DNA from: Streptomyces glomeratus
Lineage (GTDB): Bacteria > Actinomycetota > Actinomycetes > Streptomycetales > Streptomycetaceae
Direction of reading: 5' to 3'
Assembly (NCBI RefSeq): GCF_021462825.1
Contig: NZ_JAKEEB010000011.1
Location: 124,001 to 188,000, forward strand
Length of the DNA stretch: 64,000 bases
Shown here: piece by piece, positions 42,166 through 50,800 of the stretch
Layout: each line of letters opens with the position of its first letter
Position numbering within the stretch: the first letter of the stretch is position 1
Translations under genes and position numbers: made by a program
Notes under the pieces: model-generated
What the model was told of the DNA's origin: nothing
Databases searched by the model: none
What the model saw: only the letters and a program-made list of their open reading frames with translations

Positions 42166-43188
42166 ATGTCTGCCCACTTCACCCGACGCAGCCTGATACG
42201 CGGCATCACCGCGGCGACCGCCGTCGCCACCCTCGCCACCGGGCTCGCCGCCTGCGGTGGCGACAGCGACGCCGCCACCGCGACGAGCGACACCGCCGGC
42301 ACGGTCACCGTCGGCCGGCTGTCCAACGGTGCCGCCAAGGAGACCACCCTGAAGGTCTCAGAAGTAAAGTCCATCAGCGCCGAGCTGCCCGACGCGATCA
42401 AGAAGAGCGGCAAGCTGGTGATCGGCTCCGGCACCCTGCCCTCCGGCTCCCCGCCGCTGGGCTTCGTGGGCAGCGACCAGAAGACCCTCACCGGCTCCGA
42501 GGCCGACCTGGGCAGACTGGTCGCGGCCGTCCTCGGCCTCGAACCCGAGGTCAAGCGGTTCACCTGGGAGAACCTCTTCGTCGGCATCGACAGCGGCAAG
42601 GTGAACGTCGGCTTTTCGAACATCACCGACACCGAGGAGCGCAAGCGTAAGTACGAGTTCGCCTCCTACCGCAAGGACGACCTCGCCTTCGAAACGCTCA
42701 AGTCCTCGAAGTGGACCTTCGACGGTGACTACCAGGCCCTCGCGGGCAAGACCGTCTCGGTCGGCGCGGGCACCAACCAGGAGCGGATCCTGCTGGAGTG
42801 GCAGAAGAAGCTCCAGAGCGAGGGCAAGCAGCTCACCGTCAAGTACTTCCAGGACAACAACAGCCTCTACCTGGCCCTGAACAGCGGCAAGATCGACGCC
42901 TACCTGGGTCCCAGCCCCAACCTCTCCTACCACGTCACCCAGACCGCGAGCACCCCCAACGCGACCAGGATCGCGGGCCAGTACTCCGGTGCCGGCGCGA
43001 GCCTCCAGGGGCTGATCGCGGCCACCGCGAAGAAGGGCAGCGGCCTGGCCAAGCCCCTCACCGACGCGATCAACCACCTGATCGAGACCGGCCAGTACGC
43101 CAAGTGGCTCGCCGCCTGGAACCTCTCCCACGACGCCGTCGCCAAGTCCGAGGTCAACCCGCCCGGACTGCCGCTCGACAACTCCTGA
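42166..43188 (+). CDS. amino-acid-type ABC transporter substrate-binding lipoprotein, 340 aa
   Basis: Secreted solute-binding protein. The N-terminus MSAHFTRRSLIRGITAATAV has an RR motif suggesting Tat export and is followed by a lipobox ATGLAACGG with Cys at residue 28. The mature domain contains PPLGFVGSDQKTLTGSEADL, VNVGFSNITDTEERKRKYEF, LAGKTVSVGAGTNQERIL and ALNSGKIDAYLGPSPNLSYH, the normal order of family 3 (SBP_bac_3) proteins. It would deliver the sulfur amino acid or similar ligand to the preceding permease/ATPase. Complete. Confidence 0.9.
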   Translation: MSAHFTRRSLIRGITAATAVATLATGLAACGGDSDAATATSDTAGTVTVGRLSNGAAKETTLKVSEVKSISAELPDAIKKSGKLVIGSGTLPSGSPPLGFVGSDQKTLTGSEADLGRLVAAVLGLEPEVKRFTWENLFVGIDSGKVNVGFSNITDTEERKRKYEFASYRKDDLAFETLKSSKWTFDGDYQALAGKTVSVGAGTNQERILLEWQKKLQSEGKQLTVKYFQDNNSLYLALNSGKIDAYLGPSPNLSYHVTQTASTPNATRIAGQYSGAGASLQGLIAATAKKGSGLAKPLTDAINHLIETGQYAKWLAAWNLSHDAVAKSEVNPPGLPLDNS

Positions 43189-43274
43189 CCACCGCGTGCC
43201 GGGGACTCCACCTCCGCCCGCGGTGGAGTCCCCGCGCGCCGGACACCCGAGCCGCCCACGGAGACCGCCACGCC

Positions 43275-44000
43275 ATGTCCGTCACCACCCTCGACGCCGG
43301 CCCCTCGCACATCCTGGACAATCCCGCCTGGGCCGCGCTCACCGGCCCCCACGCCCACCTCGCTCAACGCATAGGCCACGCCGCCCGCTACCACGAGGAC
43401 GTGGCCCCCTTCCACGCTGTTTCCGACGAGGACGACCCGCGCGCCTGGGCCGACCTCGCCGCGCTCGTCGGCCCTGGCGGCACCGCCTCGGTGCGGGGCG
43501 TCACGGAGGCTCCGGAGGGCTGGGAGATCGTGCGCACCGGACACGGCGTCCAGCTCGTGGACACCGGCGTGCGCGCGGAGCCCGACCGCGAGGCCGTACG
43601 GCTCGGCCCCGACGACGTGCCCGAGATCCTCGATCTGGTCGCCCGCACGCAGCCGGGGCCCTATCTGCCCCGCACCGTCGAAATGGGCACCTACCTCGGT
43701 ATCCGCCACCGGGGCCGGCTGATCGCCCTGGCCGGCGAGCGGCTGCACCCGCCCGGCTGGACGGAGATCAGCGCCGTGTGCACCGATCCGGACCACCGCG
43801 GCCGGGGCCTGGCCGCCCGCCTCGTCCGCGCGGTCGCCGCCGGCATCAAGGAGCGCGGTGAACGCCCCTTTCTGCACGCCGTGGCCACCAACGCGAACGC
43901 GATCCGGCTGTACGAGTCGATCGGCTTCACCCTGCGCCGACGTACCGTCTTCTCGCTCGTCCGGCACACCGGCGCCGCCGCTCTGGAAGAAACGGCATAG
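43275..44000 (+). CDS. GNAT-family N-acetyltransferase, 241 aa
   Basis: Acetyl-CoA-dependent acetyltransferase of the FeeM/YjcF-like type. The C-terminal half carries the family motif: TEISAVCTDPDHRGRGLAAR (about residues 163-182, with the R-G-x-G-L-A loop) and FLHAVATNANAIRLYESIGF (about 197-216). The N-terminal half (residues 1-110) is a less conserved domain. The ATG at 43275 (GCCACGCCATG) follows the binding-protein gene by 86 bp, so it is probably in the same operon. It could acetylate an amino-acid analogue brought in by the transporter, as detoxification; inferred only. Confidence 0.85.
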   Translation: MSVTTLDAGPSHILDNPAWAALTGPHAHLAQRIGHAARYHEDVAPFHAVSDEDDPRAWADLAALVGPGGTASVRGVTEAPEGWEIVRTGHGVQLVDTGVRAEPDREAVRLGPDDVPEILDLVARTQPGPYLPRTVEMGTYLGIRHRGRLIALAGERLHPPGWTEISAVCTDPDHRGRGLAARLVRAVAAGIKERGERPFLHAVATNANAIRLYESIGFTLRRRTVFSLVRHTGAAALEETA

Positions 44001-44059
44001 CTGTGCCGTTGTGCTTGCCGAAGGCGACTGCCCGGACCGTTCGGACGGAGGTGCGACAC

Positions 44060-44146
44060 GTGACGCGTGTACGCCGCGCCGTCCGCCTCCACTCCCGGCC
44101 CCACATCGACCTGCAGCGCGTGGCCGGCTCCCTCTGTAGCTCCTGA
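44060..44146 (+). CDS. short leader peptide, 28 aa
   Basis: ORF with GTG start (VTRVRRAVRLHSRPHIDLQR followed by VAGSLCSS). It shares HIDLxRVxxSLC with the others and ends Cys-Ser-Ser. GGAGG stands 10 bases upstream of the GTG. It is 89 bp before the four-gene monooxygenase operon and is placed to attenuate it. Confidence 0.7.
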   Translation: MTRVRRAVRLHSRPHIDLQRVAGSLCSS

Positions 44147-44235
44147 CCCCCATCTCCCTGCGGTCGCCCAGCGCCGTGCGCCCCGATTCCCGTGGGTCGG
44201 CGATCTCGTACGGACCTCCAGGAAGGCATCCATCC

Positions 44236-45477
44236 GTGTCCCCTTCTCCTTCGCTGCACCTTGCCGTCGCCCTCGACGGCACCGGCTGGCACCCCGCCTC
44301 CTGGCGTGAGCAGGTCGCCCGTCCCCGGGACCTGTTCACCGCCGGATACTGGGCCGACCTGGTCGCCGAGGCCGAGCGCGGCCTGCTCGACTTCGTCACC
44401 TTCGAGGACGGCCTGGGCCTGCAGTCCACCCACTACGACGAGTTGGACGGCCGCACCGACCAGGTCCGCGGCCGCCTGGACGCCGTACTGATCGCGTCCC
44501 GCATCGCACCCCTCACCCGGCACATCGGTCTGGTGCCGACCGTGATCACCACTCACACGGAGCCGTTCCACATCTCCAAGGCGATCGCCACCCTCGACTA
44601 CGTCAGCAACGGCCGGGCCGGTCTGCGGGTGCAGATCACCGCTCGCCCGCACGAGGCCGACCACTTCGGCCGCCGCACCTTCCCGCCGCTGAGCTCGGAG
44701 GAGTTGCGCACCCCGGCCGGACAGCAGCGGCTGACCGACCTGTTCGACGAGGCCGCCGACTGCGTCGAGGTCGTGCGCCGGCTCTGGGACAGCTGGGAGG
44801 ACGACGCCGAGATCCGGGACGTGGCCACCGGCCGCTTCATCGACCGGGACAAACTGCACTACATCGACTTCGAGGGCAAGTACTTCAGCGTCAAGGGACC
44901 CTCCATCACTCCACGCCCGCCCCAGGGCCAGCCGCTGGTCACCGCTCTGGCCCACCAGACCGTCCCGTACCGGCTGGTGGCCCGCCAGGCCGACGTCGGC
45001 TACGTCACCCCGCACGACGCCGAGCAGGCCCGCGCGATCGTCGCGGAGATCCGCGCCGAGCAGGAGGCGGCCGGGCGGGCCGGTGAACTCCTGCACGTCT
45101 TCGGTGACCTGGTGGTCTTCCTGGACGCCGAGCAGGCCGCCGCGGAGGATCGGCGCGCACGCCTCGACGCCCTCGCGGGGGAGCCGTACACCAGCGACGC
45201 CCGCATCTTCGCCGGTACCCCCGCCCAACTCGCCGATCTGCTCCAGGAACTCCACAGCGCCGGGCTGACCGGCTTCCGCTTGCGCCCCGCCGTCGCCGGA
45301 CACGACCTGCCGGCCATCACCCGAGGGCTGGTCCCCGAGCTCCAGCGCCGCGACGCCTTCCGCACTGCCTACGAGGCCGACACCCTGCGCGGCCTGCTGG
45401 GCCTGACCCGTCCCGTCAACCGCTACTCCCCCAGGCTCTCGGCTTTCCTCGAGCCCGGGGGGACCCCCATCGCCTGA
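44236..45477 (+). CDS. LLM-class flavin monooxygenase, 413 aa
   Basis: Luciferase-like FMNH2-dependent oxygenase. Typical blocks are LHLAVALDGTGWHPASWREQ at the N-terminus, LDFVTFEDGLGLQ, TVITTHTEPFHISKAIATLD and YVSNGRAGLRVQITARPHEA (about residues 100-138), VVRRLWDSWEDDAEIRDVAT and YFSVKGPSITPRPPQGQPLV (about 215). It resembles the bacterial-luciferase/NtaA intermediate group. The GTG at 44236 follows AGGAAGG. The last residues (SPRLSAFLEPGGTPIA) come from a GC-rich repeat that forms the 3' end of the gene, so the native C-terminus may have been replaced. First gene of a four-monooxygenase operon. Confidence 0.88.
   Translation: MSPSPSLHLAVALDGTGWHPASWREQVARPRDLFTAGYWADLVAEAERGLLDFVTFEDGLGLQSTHYDELDGRTDQVRGRLDAVLIASRIAPLTRHIGLVPTVITTHTEPFHISKAIATLDYVSNGRAGLRVQITARPHEADHFGRRTFPPLSSEELRTPAGQQRLTDLFDEAADCVEVVRRLWDSWEDDAEIRDVATGRFIDRDKLHYIDFEGKYFSVKGPSITPRPPQGQPLVTALAHQTVPYRLVARQADVGYVTPHDAEQARAIVAEIRAEQEAAGRAGELLHVFGDLVVFLDAEQAAAEDRRARLDALAGEPYTSDARIFAGTPAQLADLLQELHSAGLTGFRLRPAVAGHDLPAITRGLVPELQRRDAFRTAYEADTLRGLLGLTRPVNRYSPRLSAFLEPGGTPIA
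45425..45470 (+). repeat. GC-rich palindromic repeat at the 3' end of a monooxygenase gene
   Basis: CTCCCCCAGGCTCTCGGC, then TTTCCTCGAGC and CCGGGGGGACCCCCAT. Same core as the copy at 46833 (CTCTCGGCTTCGCTCGAGC in that copy). It encodes the last residues of the protein and ends 7 bp before the stop codon end. Confidence 0.8.
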
Positions 45478-45498
45478 GCCGGAGGGACCGCACCCACC

Positions 45499-46911
45499 AT
45501 GAGCAAGCCGCTGAAGCAGATCCACCTGGCCGCGCACTTCCCGGGTGTCAACAACACCACCGTGTGGAGCGATCCGCGCGCCGGCAGCCATATCGAGTTC
45601 AGCTCCTTCGTCCACTTCGCGCGGACCGCCGAACGCGCCAAGTTCGACTTCCTCTTCCTCGCCGAGGGCCTGCGTCTGCGCGAACAGGGCGGGCAGATAT
45701 ACGACCTGGACGTCGTCGGCCGGCCCGACACCTTCACCGTGCTGGCCGCGCTCGCCGCCGTCACCGAGCATCTCGGCCTGACCGGCACCATCAACTCCAC
45801 GTTCAACGAGCCGTACGAGGTGGCCCGCCAGTTCGCCAGCCTCGACCACCTCTCCGGCGGTCGTTCCGCGTGGAACGTGGTCACCTCCTGGGACGCCTTC
45901 ACCGGCGAGAACTTCCGCCGCGGCGGCTTCCTGCCGCAGGAGGAGCGCTACTCCCGTGCCAAGGAGTTCCTGGCCACGGCGAACGAGCTCTTCGACTCCT
46001 GGCACGGTGACGAGATCGTCGCCGACCAGGAGACCGGGATCTTCCTGCGCGATGCCAAGGCGGGCTCGTTCGTCCACACGGGGAAACACTTCGACATCCG
46101 TGGTCAGTTCAACGTTCCGCGCTCCCCGCAGGGCCGCCCGGTGATCTTCCAGGCCGGTGACTCCGAGGAGGGCCGTGAGTTCGCCGCGTCGAGCGCCGAC
46201 GCCATCTTCAGCCGGTACGCGACTCTGAAGGAGGGCCAGGCGTTCTACACGGACGTCAAGTCGCGGCTCGCCAGGTACGGCCGCGGCTCCGACCAGCTGC
46301 TCGTCCTGCCCGCCGCGACCTTCGTGCTCGGCGACACCGACCAGGAGGCCGCCGAACTCGCCCGCGAGGTGCGCCGGCAGCAGGTCAGCGGCGCCACTGC
46401 CATCAAGCACCTGGAGTTCGTCTGGAACCGGGACCTGTCGGCGTACGACCCGGAGGGGCCGCTGCCCGACGTCGACCCCGTGGTGAGTGAGGAGCACATA
46501 TCGCGGGGCCGCGCCCAGGTGCGGATGTACCGGGACCCGATCGCCGTTGCCCGCGAGTGGCGGCAGCTCGCCGAGGCCAACAAGTGGTCCATCCGCGACC
46601 TGGTCATCAACACCGGTAACCGGCAGACGTTCGTCGGCTCCCCGGCCACCGTCGCGCACACCATCAACGACTTCGTGCAGGCCGACGTCTCCGACGGCTT
46701 CATCCTCGTCCCGCACATCACCCCCGGCGGCCTCGACCCCTTCGCCGACAAGGTCGTCCCGCTCCTGCAGGAACGGGGCGTCTTCCGCACCGACTACGAG
46801 GGCACGACCCTGCGCCACCACCTCGGCCTCGCCCTCCCCCACTCTCGGCTTCGCTCGAGCGGGGGGACCCCCATGGACGACCTGCGGGGCGAGGAGCGGG
46901 TGGCGTCGTGA
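45499..46911 (+). CDS. LLM-class flavin monooxygenase, NtaA/DmoA-like, 470 aa
   Basis: Two-component FMNH2-dependent monooxygenase. Signatures: QIHLAAHFPGVNNTTVWSDP, SFVHFARTAERAKFDFLFLA, INSTFNEPYEVARQFASLDH, LSGGRSAWNVVTSWDAFTGE (about residues 117-136), FDIRGQFNVPRSPQGRPVIF (about 196-215) and the C-terminal GTTLRHHLGLALP. This is the DmoA/SnaA/NtaA branch, whose members oxidise dimethyl sulfide, streptogramin precursors or chelators. The end of the protein (PHSRLRSSGGTPMDDLR) is coded by a GC-rich repeat insertion. The ATG at 45499 is 21 bp after the previous stop and the gene end overlaps the next start (GTGA). Confidence 0.9.
   Translation: MSKPLKQIHLAAHFPGVNNTTVWSDPRAGSHIEFSSFVHFARTAERAKFDFLFLAEGLRLREQGGQIYDLDVVGRPDTFTVLAALAAVTEHLGLTGTINSTFNEPYEVARQFASLDHLSGGRSAWNVVTSWDAFTGENFRRGGFLPQEERYSRAKEFLATANELFDSWHGDEIVADQETGIFLRDAKAGSFVHTGKHFDIRGQFNVPRSPQGRPVIFQAGDSEEGREFAASSADAIFSRYATLKEGQAFYTDVKSRLARYGRGSDQLLVLPAATFVLGDTDQEAAELAREVRRQQVSGATAIKHLEFVWNRDLSAYDPEGPLPDVDPVVSEEHISRGRAQVRMYRDPIAVAREWRQLAEANKWSIRDLVINTGNRQTFVGSPATVAHTINDFVQADVSDGFILVPHITPGGLDPFADKVVPLLQERGVFRTDYEGTTLRHHLGLALPHSRLRSSGGTPMDDLRGEERVAS
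46833..46874 (+). repeat. GC-rich palindromic repeat inside the 3' end of a monooxygenase gene
   Basis: CCTCCCCCACTCTCGGCTTC, then GCTCGAGC and GGGGGGACCCCCAT. Its outer arms (CCTCCCCC / GGGGGG and GGGG/CCCC) can fold on themselves. It inserts about 14 residues into the protein while keeping the frame, as at 41537 and 45425. Confidence 0.8.
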
Positions 46912-47999
46912 AATTCCTGGCCATCACACTCATCGTGCACCGCCCGGATCCCATCACCGGGATACAGAAGCCGACCCACGACCGCTTCCGCGAGGTCCTC
47001 GACAACGCGCTGCTGTCCGAGGAGCTGGGCTTCGACGGCTTCGGCGTGGGGGAGCGCCACGAGCGGCCGTTCATCTCCTCGTCCCCGACCGTCGTACTCA
47101 GCCATGTGGCCGCCCTGACGAAGCGGATCCGCCTGTTCACGGCCGTCACGACGCTCAGCCTGCTGGACCCGGTCCGGGCATACGAGGACTACGCCACGCT
47201 GGATCACCTGTCCGACGGGCGCCTCGACCTGATCATCGGCAAGGGCAACGGCGCCGCTCAGCGTGACCTGTTCCACGTCACGCCCGAGGACCAGTGGGAC
47301 CGCAACGCCGAGAGCTACGAGGTCTTTCGCAAGCTGTGGCGTCAGGACAAGGTCACCGCCGCTACCCGCTTCCGTCCCCCGCTGACGGACGCCGAGGTGT
47401 GGCCACGGCCGTACCAGCGGCCGATCCGGGTCTGGCACGGCAGTGCCACCAGCAAGGAGTCGGTCGACCTGGCCGCCCGCTACGGCGACCCGCTCTTCTC
47501 GGCGAACGTCACCAACCCCATCGAGCCGTACGCCGAGTTGATCCGCCACTACCGCGAACGCTGGAAGCACTACGGCCACGACCCGGCGAAGATCGCCATC
47601 GGCGCGGGCACGGCGGGCGTCCACGTCGCGCCCACCTCGCAGGAGGCGCTGGCCGCGTACCGGCCGGTCTTCGAGGCCAATCTGGCGTTCTTCAAGAAGG
47701 CCGGCCTGCCGGTCGTCTTCGAGACCCTGGAGGACTTCGCCGAACGCAGCTCCGCTCTGATCGGCAGCCCGCAACAGGTCATCGACAAGGTGCACCGCTA
47801 CCACGAACAGTTCGGGCACACCGTGCTCCACCTGAACGCCGACGCGAGCGGGCTGACGGAGTCCCGGCACCGTGCCTCCCTCGAGCTGTTCCAGTCCAAG
47901 GTCGCCCCCGTGCTGCGCCACGAGATCCCGGACCCGCCGTTCGCATGGGGACCCGTGCTTCCGGCGCCACCGCTCACCCAGGAGTCCGCCCATGTCTGA
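46908..47999 (+). CDS. LLM-class flavin monooxygenase, 363 aa
   Basis: Bacterial-luciferase-type oxygenase: FLAITLIVHRPDPITGIQKP, LGFDGFGVGERHERPFISSS (about residues 38-57), LFTAVTTLSLLDPVRAYEDY, LDHLSDGRLDLIIGKGNGAA (about 98-117) and RPIRVWHGSATSKESVDLAA (about 168). These mark the LuxA-like branch with the GERH motif. The GTG at 46908 overlaps the preceding stop by four bases, and the end overlaps the next gene by eight bases, so the four monooxygenases are translationally coupled. The substrate is unknown; sulfur-compound oxidation is inferred from the locus. Confidence 0.88.
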   Translation: MKFLAITLIVHRPDPITGIQKPTHDRFREVLDNALLSEELGFDGFGVGERHERPFISSSPTVVLSHVAALTKRIRLFTAVTTLSLLDPVRAYEDYATLDHLSDGRLDLIIGKGNGAAQRDLFHVTPEDQWDRNAESYEVFRKLWRQDKVTAATRFRPPLTDAEVWPRPYQRPIRVWHGSATSKESVDLAARYGDPLFSANVTNPIEPYAELIRHYRERWKHYGHDPAKIAIGAGTAGVHVAPTSQEALAAYRPVFEANLAFFKKAGLPVVFETLEDFAERSSALIGSPQQVIDKVHRYHEQFGHTVLHLNADASGLTESRHRASLELFQSKVAPVLRHEIPDPPFAWGPVLPAPPLTQESAHV

Positions 48000-49140
48000 C
48001 ATCCCCCTCGGCATCCTCGACCTGGTCCCGATCCCGTCGGGCTCGACGGCAGCCGACGCCCTGCGCAACTCGATCGACCTCGCACAGCGGGCCGAGCGCC
48101 TCGGATACGCCCGCTACTGGTTCGCCGAGCACCACCTCAACCCGGGCGTGGCCGGCACGTCACCCGCCGTCGTCCTGGCGCTGACCGCCTCCGCCACCTC
48201 CACCATCCGGCTCGGCTCCGGGGCCGTACAGCTCGGGCACCGCACCGCGCTGTCCACCGTGGAGGAGTTCGGACTGCTCGACGCACTGCACCCGGGCCGC
48301 TTCGATCTCGGACTGGGACGCTCGGGCGGCCGCCCACCGGGACAGCCGGCCGCACCGTTGCCGACGGCGACCCCGGTCGTCGACGGCCGCACCCCGAACG
48401 GCCTGCTGATCCCACCCCGCTTCTCCTTCGAGCACCTGCTCGGCTCACCCCGCATCGCGCTGCAGCGCAGACTGCTCCTGCTGCCGGGCGCCGAGTCACA
48501 GGACTACGCCGATCAGATCGACGACATCCTCGCCCTGCTCGCCGGCACCTACCGCTCCCCGGAGGGCGTCGAGGCGCACGTCGTGCCGGGGGAGGGCGCC
48601 GACGTGGAGGTGTGGATCCTGGGCAGCAGCGGTGGTCAGAGCGCCGCTGTTGCGGGCCGCAACGGTCTGCGGTTCGCGGCGAACTACCACGTCAGCCCGG
48701 CCACGGTCCTGGAGGCGGTGGAGGGTTACCGCGCCTTCTTCCAGCCTTCCGAGTTCCTCGACAAGCCGTACGTCAGCGTCTCGGCGGACGTCGTCGTCGC
48801 CGAGAACGACGCCACCGCCCGCGCACTCGCCACCGGCTACGGTCCGTGGGTCCGCAGCATCCGCACGGCCGAGGGCGCCATCGAGTACCCGACGCCGGAG
48901 GAAGCGCGCGCCCACCCATGGACCGACGAGGACCAGGCCCTCGTCCAGGACCGCCTCGACACCCAGTTCGTCGGCTCACCGGGCCGGGTGGCCGACCAGT
49001 TGGAACAGCTCCAGGAGGCCACGGGCGCGGACGAGTTGCTCGTCACGACGATCACCCACGAGCACGCCGACCGGGTCCGTTCGTACGAACTGCTCGCGGA
49101 GGAATGGCGCCGACGGGGGCACTCCTTGCAGCCGAGCTGA
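47992..49140 (+). CDS. LLM-class flavin oxidoreductase, MsnO8/luciferase-like type, 382 aa
   Basis: LLM protein starting IPLGILDLVPIPSGSTAADA and carrying YARYWFAEHHLNPGVAGTSP (about residues 40-59), IRLGSGAVQLGHRTALSTVE, HPGRFDLGLGRSGG and VWILGSSGGQSAAVAGRNGL (about 203). The WFAEHH and GSGGVML-like blocks are those of the single-component LLM group often called MsnO8-like. A variable insert (residues 112-150, Pro-rich) is larger than usual. Last gene of the operon that follows the leader peptide at 44060. It overlaps the previous gene by eight bases. Confidence 0.88.
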   Translation: MSDIPLGILDLVPIPSGSTAADALRNSIDLAQRAERLGYARYWFAEHHLNPGVAGTSPAVVLALTASATSTIRLGSGAVQLGHRTALSTVEEFGLLDALHPGRFDLGLGRSGGRPPGQPAAPLPTATPVVDGRTPNGLLIPPRFSFEHLLGSPRIALQRRLLLLPGAESQDYADQIDDILALLAGTYRSPEGVEAHVVPGEGADVEVWILGSSGGQSAAVAGRNGLRFAANYHVSPATVLEAVEGYRAFFQPSEFLDKPYVSVSADVVVAENDATARALATGYGPWVRSIRTAEGAIEYPTPEEARAHPWTDEDQALVQDRLDTQFVGSPGRVADQLEQLQEATGADELLVTTITHEHADRVRSYELLAEEWRRRGHSLQPS

Positions 49141-49227
49141 CGTTGGGGTGACCTCACCGGCCGGCTGCACGCGACCGCTTCGGCGCGGCCCTTCTCGTCT
49201 CCGCGCCGACAGCGGAAGACCTCTGTC

Positions 49228-49732
49228 TCAGCCCGATGCCAGGCCGCGAAGGAGCACAGCCAGTGACTGTTGCGGGCTCTGTCCCGCGGTGTCGACGACG
49301 ACGCGCTCGCGGTCCCACGGCTCGTACTCCCGGTCGACGACCTGCTGCCAGTCCGGCAGCGGGCAGATCCGGAGTGTCGGCCGACCGCGAGGTCACGCGG
49401 CGCCGGTGCTCCGCCGGATGCGAGCACACCACCTCAACCTCGACGACACGCACGCCCGTCCCGGCGGCCGTGTCCCGCCAGGCGTCATGCGTCACACTCA
49501 GCGGATTGGCCGATTCCGCGATCACGGTCAGTCCCTGCCGCAGATGTTCCCCGGCCAGGGCATATCCGACGACGTAGCCCACGGGACCCACGGGGTGCCG
49601 GGCCACTCCGGAACGGACGATCGCCTGCTCGATCGTGTCGGCCCGCAGATGCACCGCACCGATCCGGGCCGCCAGGAGACGCGCGAACGTGGTCTTGCCG
49701 GTGCCGGGCAGGCCGCCCATGACGATCAGCAC
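49228..49732 (-). pseudogene. P-loop kinase (AAA / adenylylsulfate-kinase-like fold), frameshifted
   Basis: The N-terminal part is intact: LIVMGGLPGTGKTTFARLLA (Walker A GLPGTGKTT), HLRADTIEQAI and VIAESANPLSVTHDAWRD. After SADTPDLP at about 49362 the ancestral sequence LPDWQQVVDREYEPWDRERV and VVDTAGQSPQQSLAVLLRGL continues in another frame and ends at a stop at 49228-49230. One extra base in the run gcgggc (49359-49364) explains the shift. As read without correction the protein would have an Arg-rich nonsense tail to 49154. Its family phosphorylates small metabolites or nucleotides; the original role is unknown. Confidence 0.72.
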
Positions 49733-49736
49733 CGGA

Positions 49737-50663
49737 TCATTCCTCCGTCAGCCGTCGCGACGAAGCGCCGTACGCCTGGGCGTTGCGCACGAAGAGCTCG
49801 TGCAGGTCGCGGACCGCCCGCGGCACGGCGCCGGAGTGGCGGCGCTGCAGTACCAGCAGCACGTCGGTCGCATCCCGCGCGAGCGGCCGCACAGTGATCG
49901 CGCCCCGTCGCTCCAGCGGGTCGCCGACGACGCTGAAGTCCGGCAGCACCGTGGCCCCCAGCCCCTCGGCCACCATCAGCTTGCCCATCTCCGCGCCGTC
50001 GGTGGAGTACGAGAAAGACGGCGTCCGGCCGCGCAGCAGCCGGTGCACGAAACGGTGCATCACATACCCGGACCGCATCACGATCAACGGCTCGGCCAGG
50101 AGGCTGTCCGCGTCCACCGCATCCAGGGCCGCCAGCGGACTGTCCGGACGCACGCACACCACCGGCCGCCCGCAGAGCAACTCCGTCGTCTCGAAGCCGG
50201 GCGGCAGGTCGTCGCCCCGCAGGTAGTTCACCAGTCCCAGGTCGAAGGCGCCCTCCAACAGCCCGCGGTGGATGTCGGCCTGCTGCGCGCCGACCAACTC
50301 CACCTGGGTGACCGGGTGCGAGGCCCGGAACTCGCGCACGGTCGGGATGACCAGCGGCACGGTAGCTGTGTTCACCGTGCCGAGCCGGACCATGCGGCTG
50401 ATGCGGTGCTGGTCGCTGGCCGCGCCGCGCAGCCGGTCGACCGCGTCCAGCACGCTCATGATGTGCGGCAGCAGCTCGCGTCCCTCGTCGCTGATCTTCG
50501 CCCCGGACCGCTTGCGCTCCAGCAGGTCCACGCCGAGCTCGCGCTCCAGATTGCGTACGGTTTCGCTGAGCGCGGGCTGGGACAGGTGCAGTGCCTCGGC
50601 GGCGCGCCGCAGCGAACCGAGCCGCGTGACGGAAGCGATGTATTCGAGCTGTTCGGTACGCAC
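49737..50663 (-). CDS. LysR-type transcriptional regulator, 308 aa
   Basis: Sulfur-locus regulator of the CysB/Cbl-like general family. The winged helix-turn-helix occupies the first 65 residues (EQLEYIASVTRLGSLRRAAE, ALHLSQPALSETVRNLEREL, LLERKRSGAKI) and the effector domain follows (VRLGTVNTATVPLVIPTVRE, VCVRPDSPLAALD, MGKLMVAEGLGATVLPD). The GTG at 50663 gives the family-typical short N-terminus; an upstream ATG at 50741 would add 26 residues of uncertain value. It is divergent from the leader peptide and sfnG-like gene, with 137 bp between, so it most likely controls that operon. Confidence 0.88.
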   Translation of the reverse strand: MRTEQLEYIASVTRLGSLRRAAEALHLSQPALSETVRNLERELGVDLLERKRSGAKISDEGRELLPHIMSVLDAVDRLRGAASDQHRISRMVRLGTVNTATVPLVIPTVREFRASHPVTQVELVGAQQADIHRGLLEGAFDLGLVNYLRGDDLPPGFETTELLCGRPVVCVRPDSPLAALDAVDADSLLAEPLIVMRSGYVMHRFVHRLLRGRTPSFSYSTDGAEMGKLMVAEGLGATVLPDFSVVGDPLERRGAITVRPLARDATDVLLVLQRRHSGAVPRAVRDLHELFVRNAQAYGASSRRLTEE

Positions 50664-50800
50664 GAAAAGGAGACTGCGCCGTCCCCGGACCGGGTTCAAG
50701 GGAATCCCTGTCACAACCTCGTGAATACCGACTCTCACCATGTGGAATCACCACCGGTCATTCTTGACCGGCCGGACTCCCTCCTGGTTCGATCGGTTGC

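Noticed and set aside
43927-46842. 971-codon open frame on the minus strand
   Set aside because: It is antisense to three well-supported genes and has Asp/Glu/Val/Gly-rich composition typical of shadow frames in GC-rich coding DNA.
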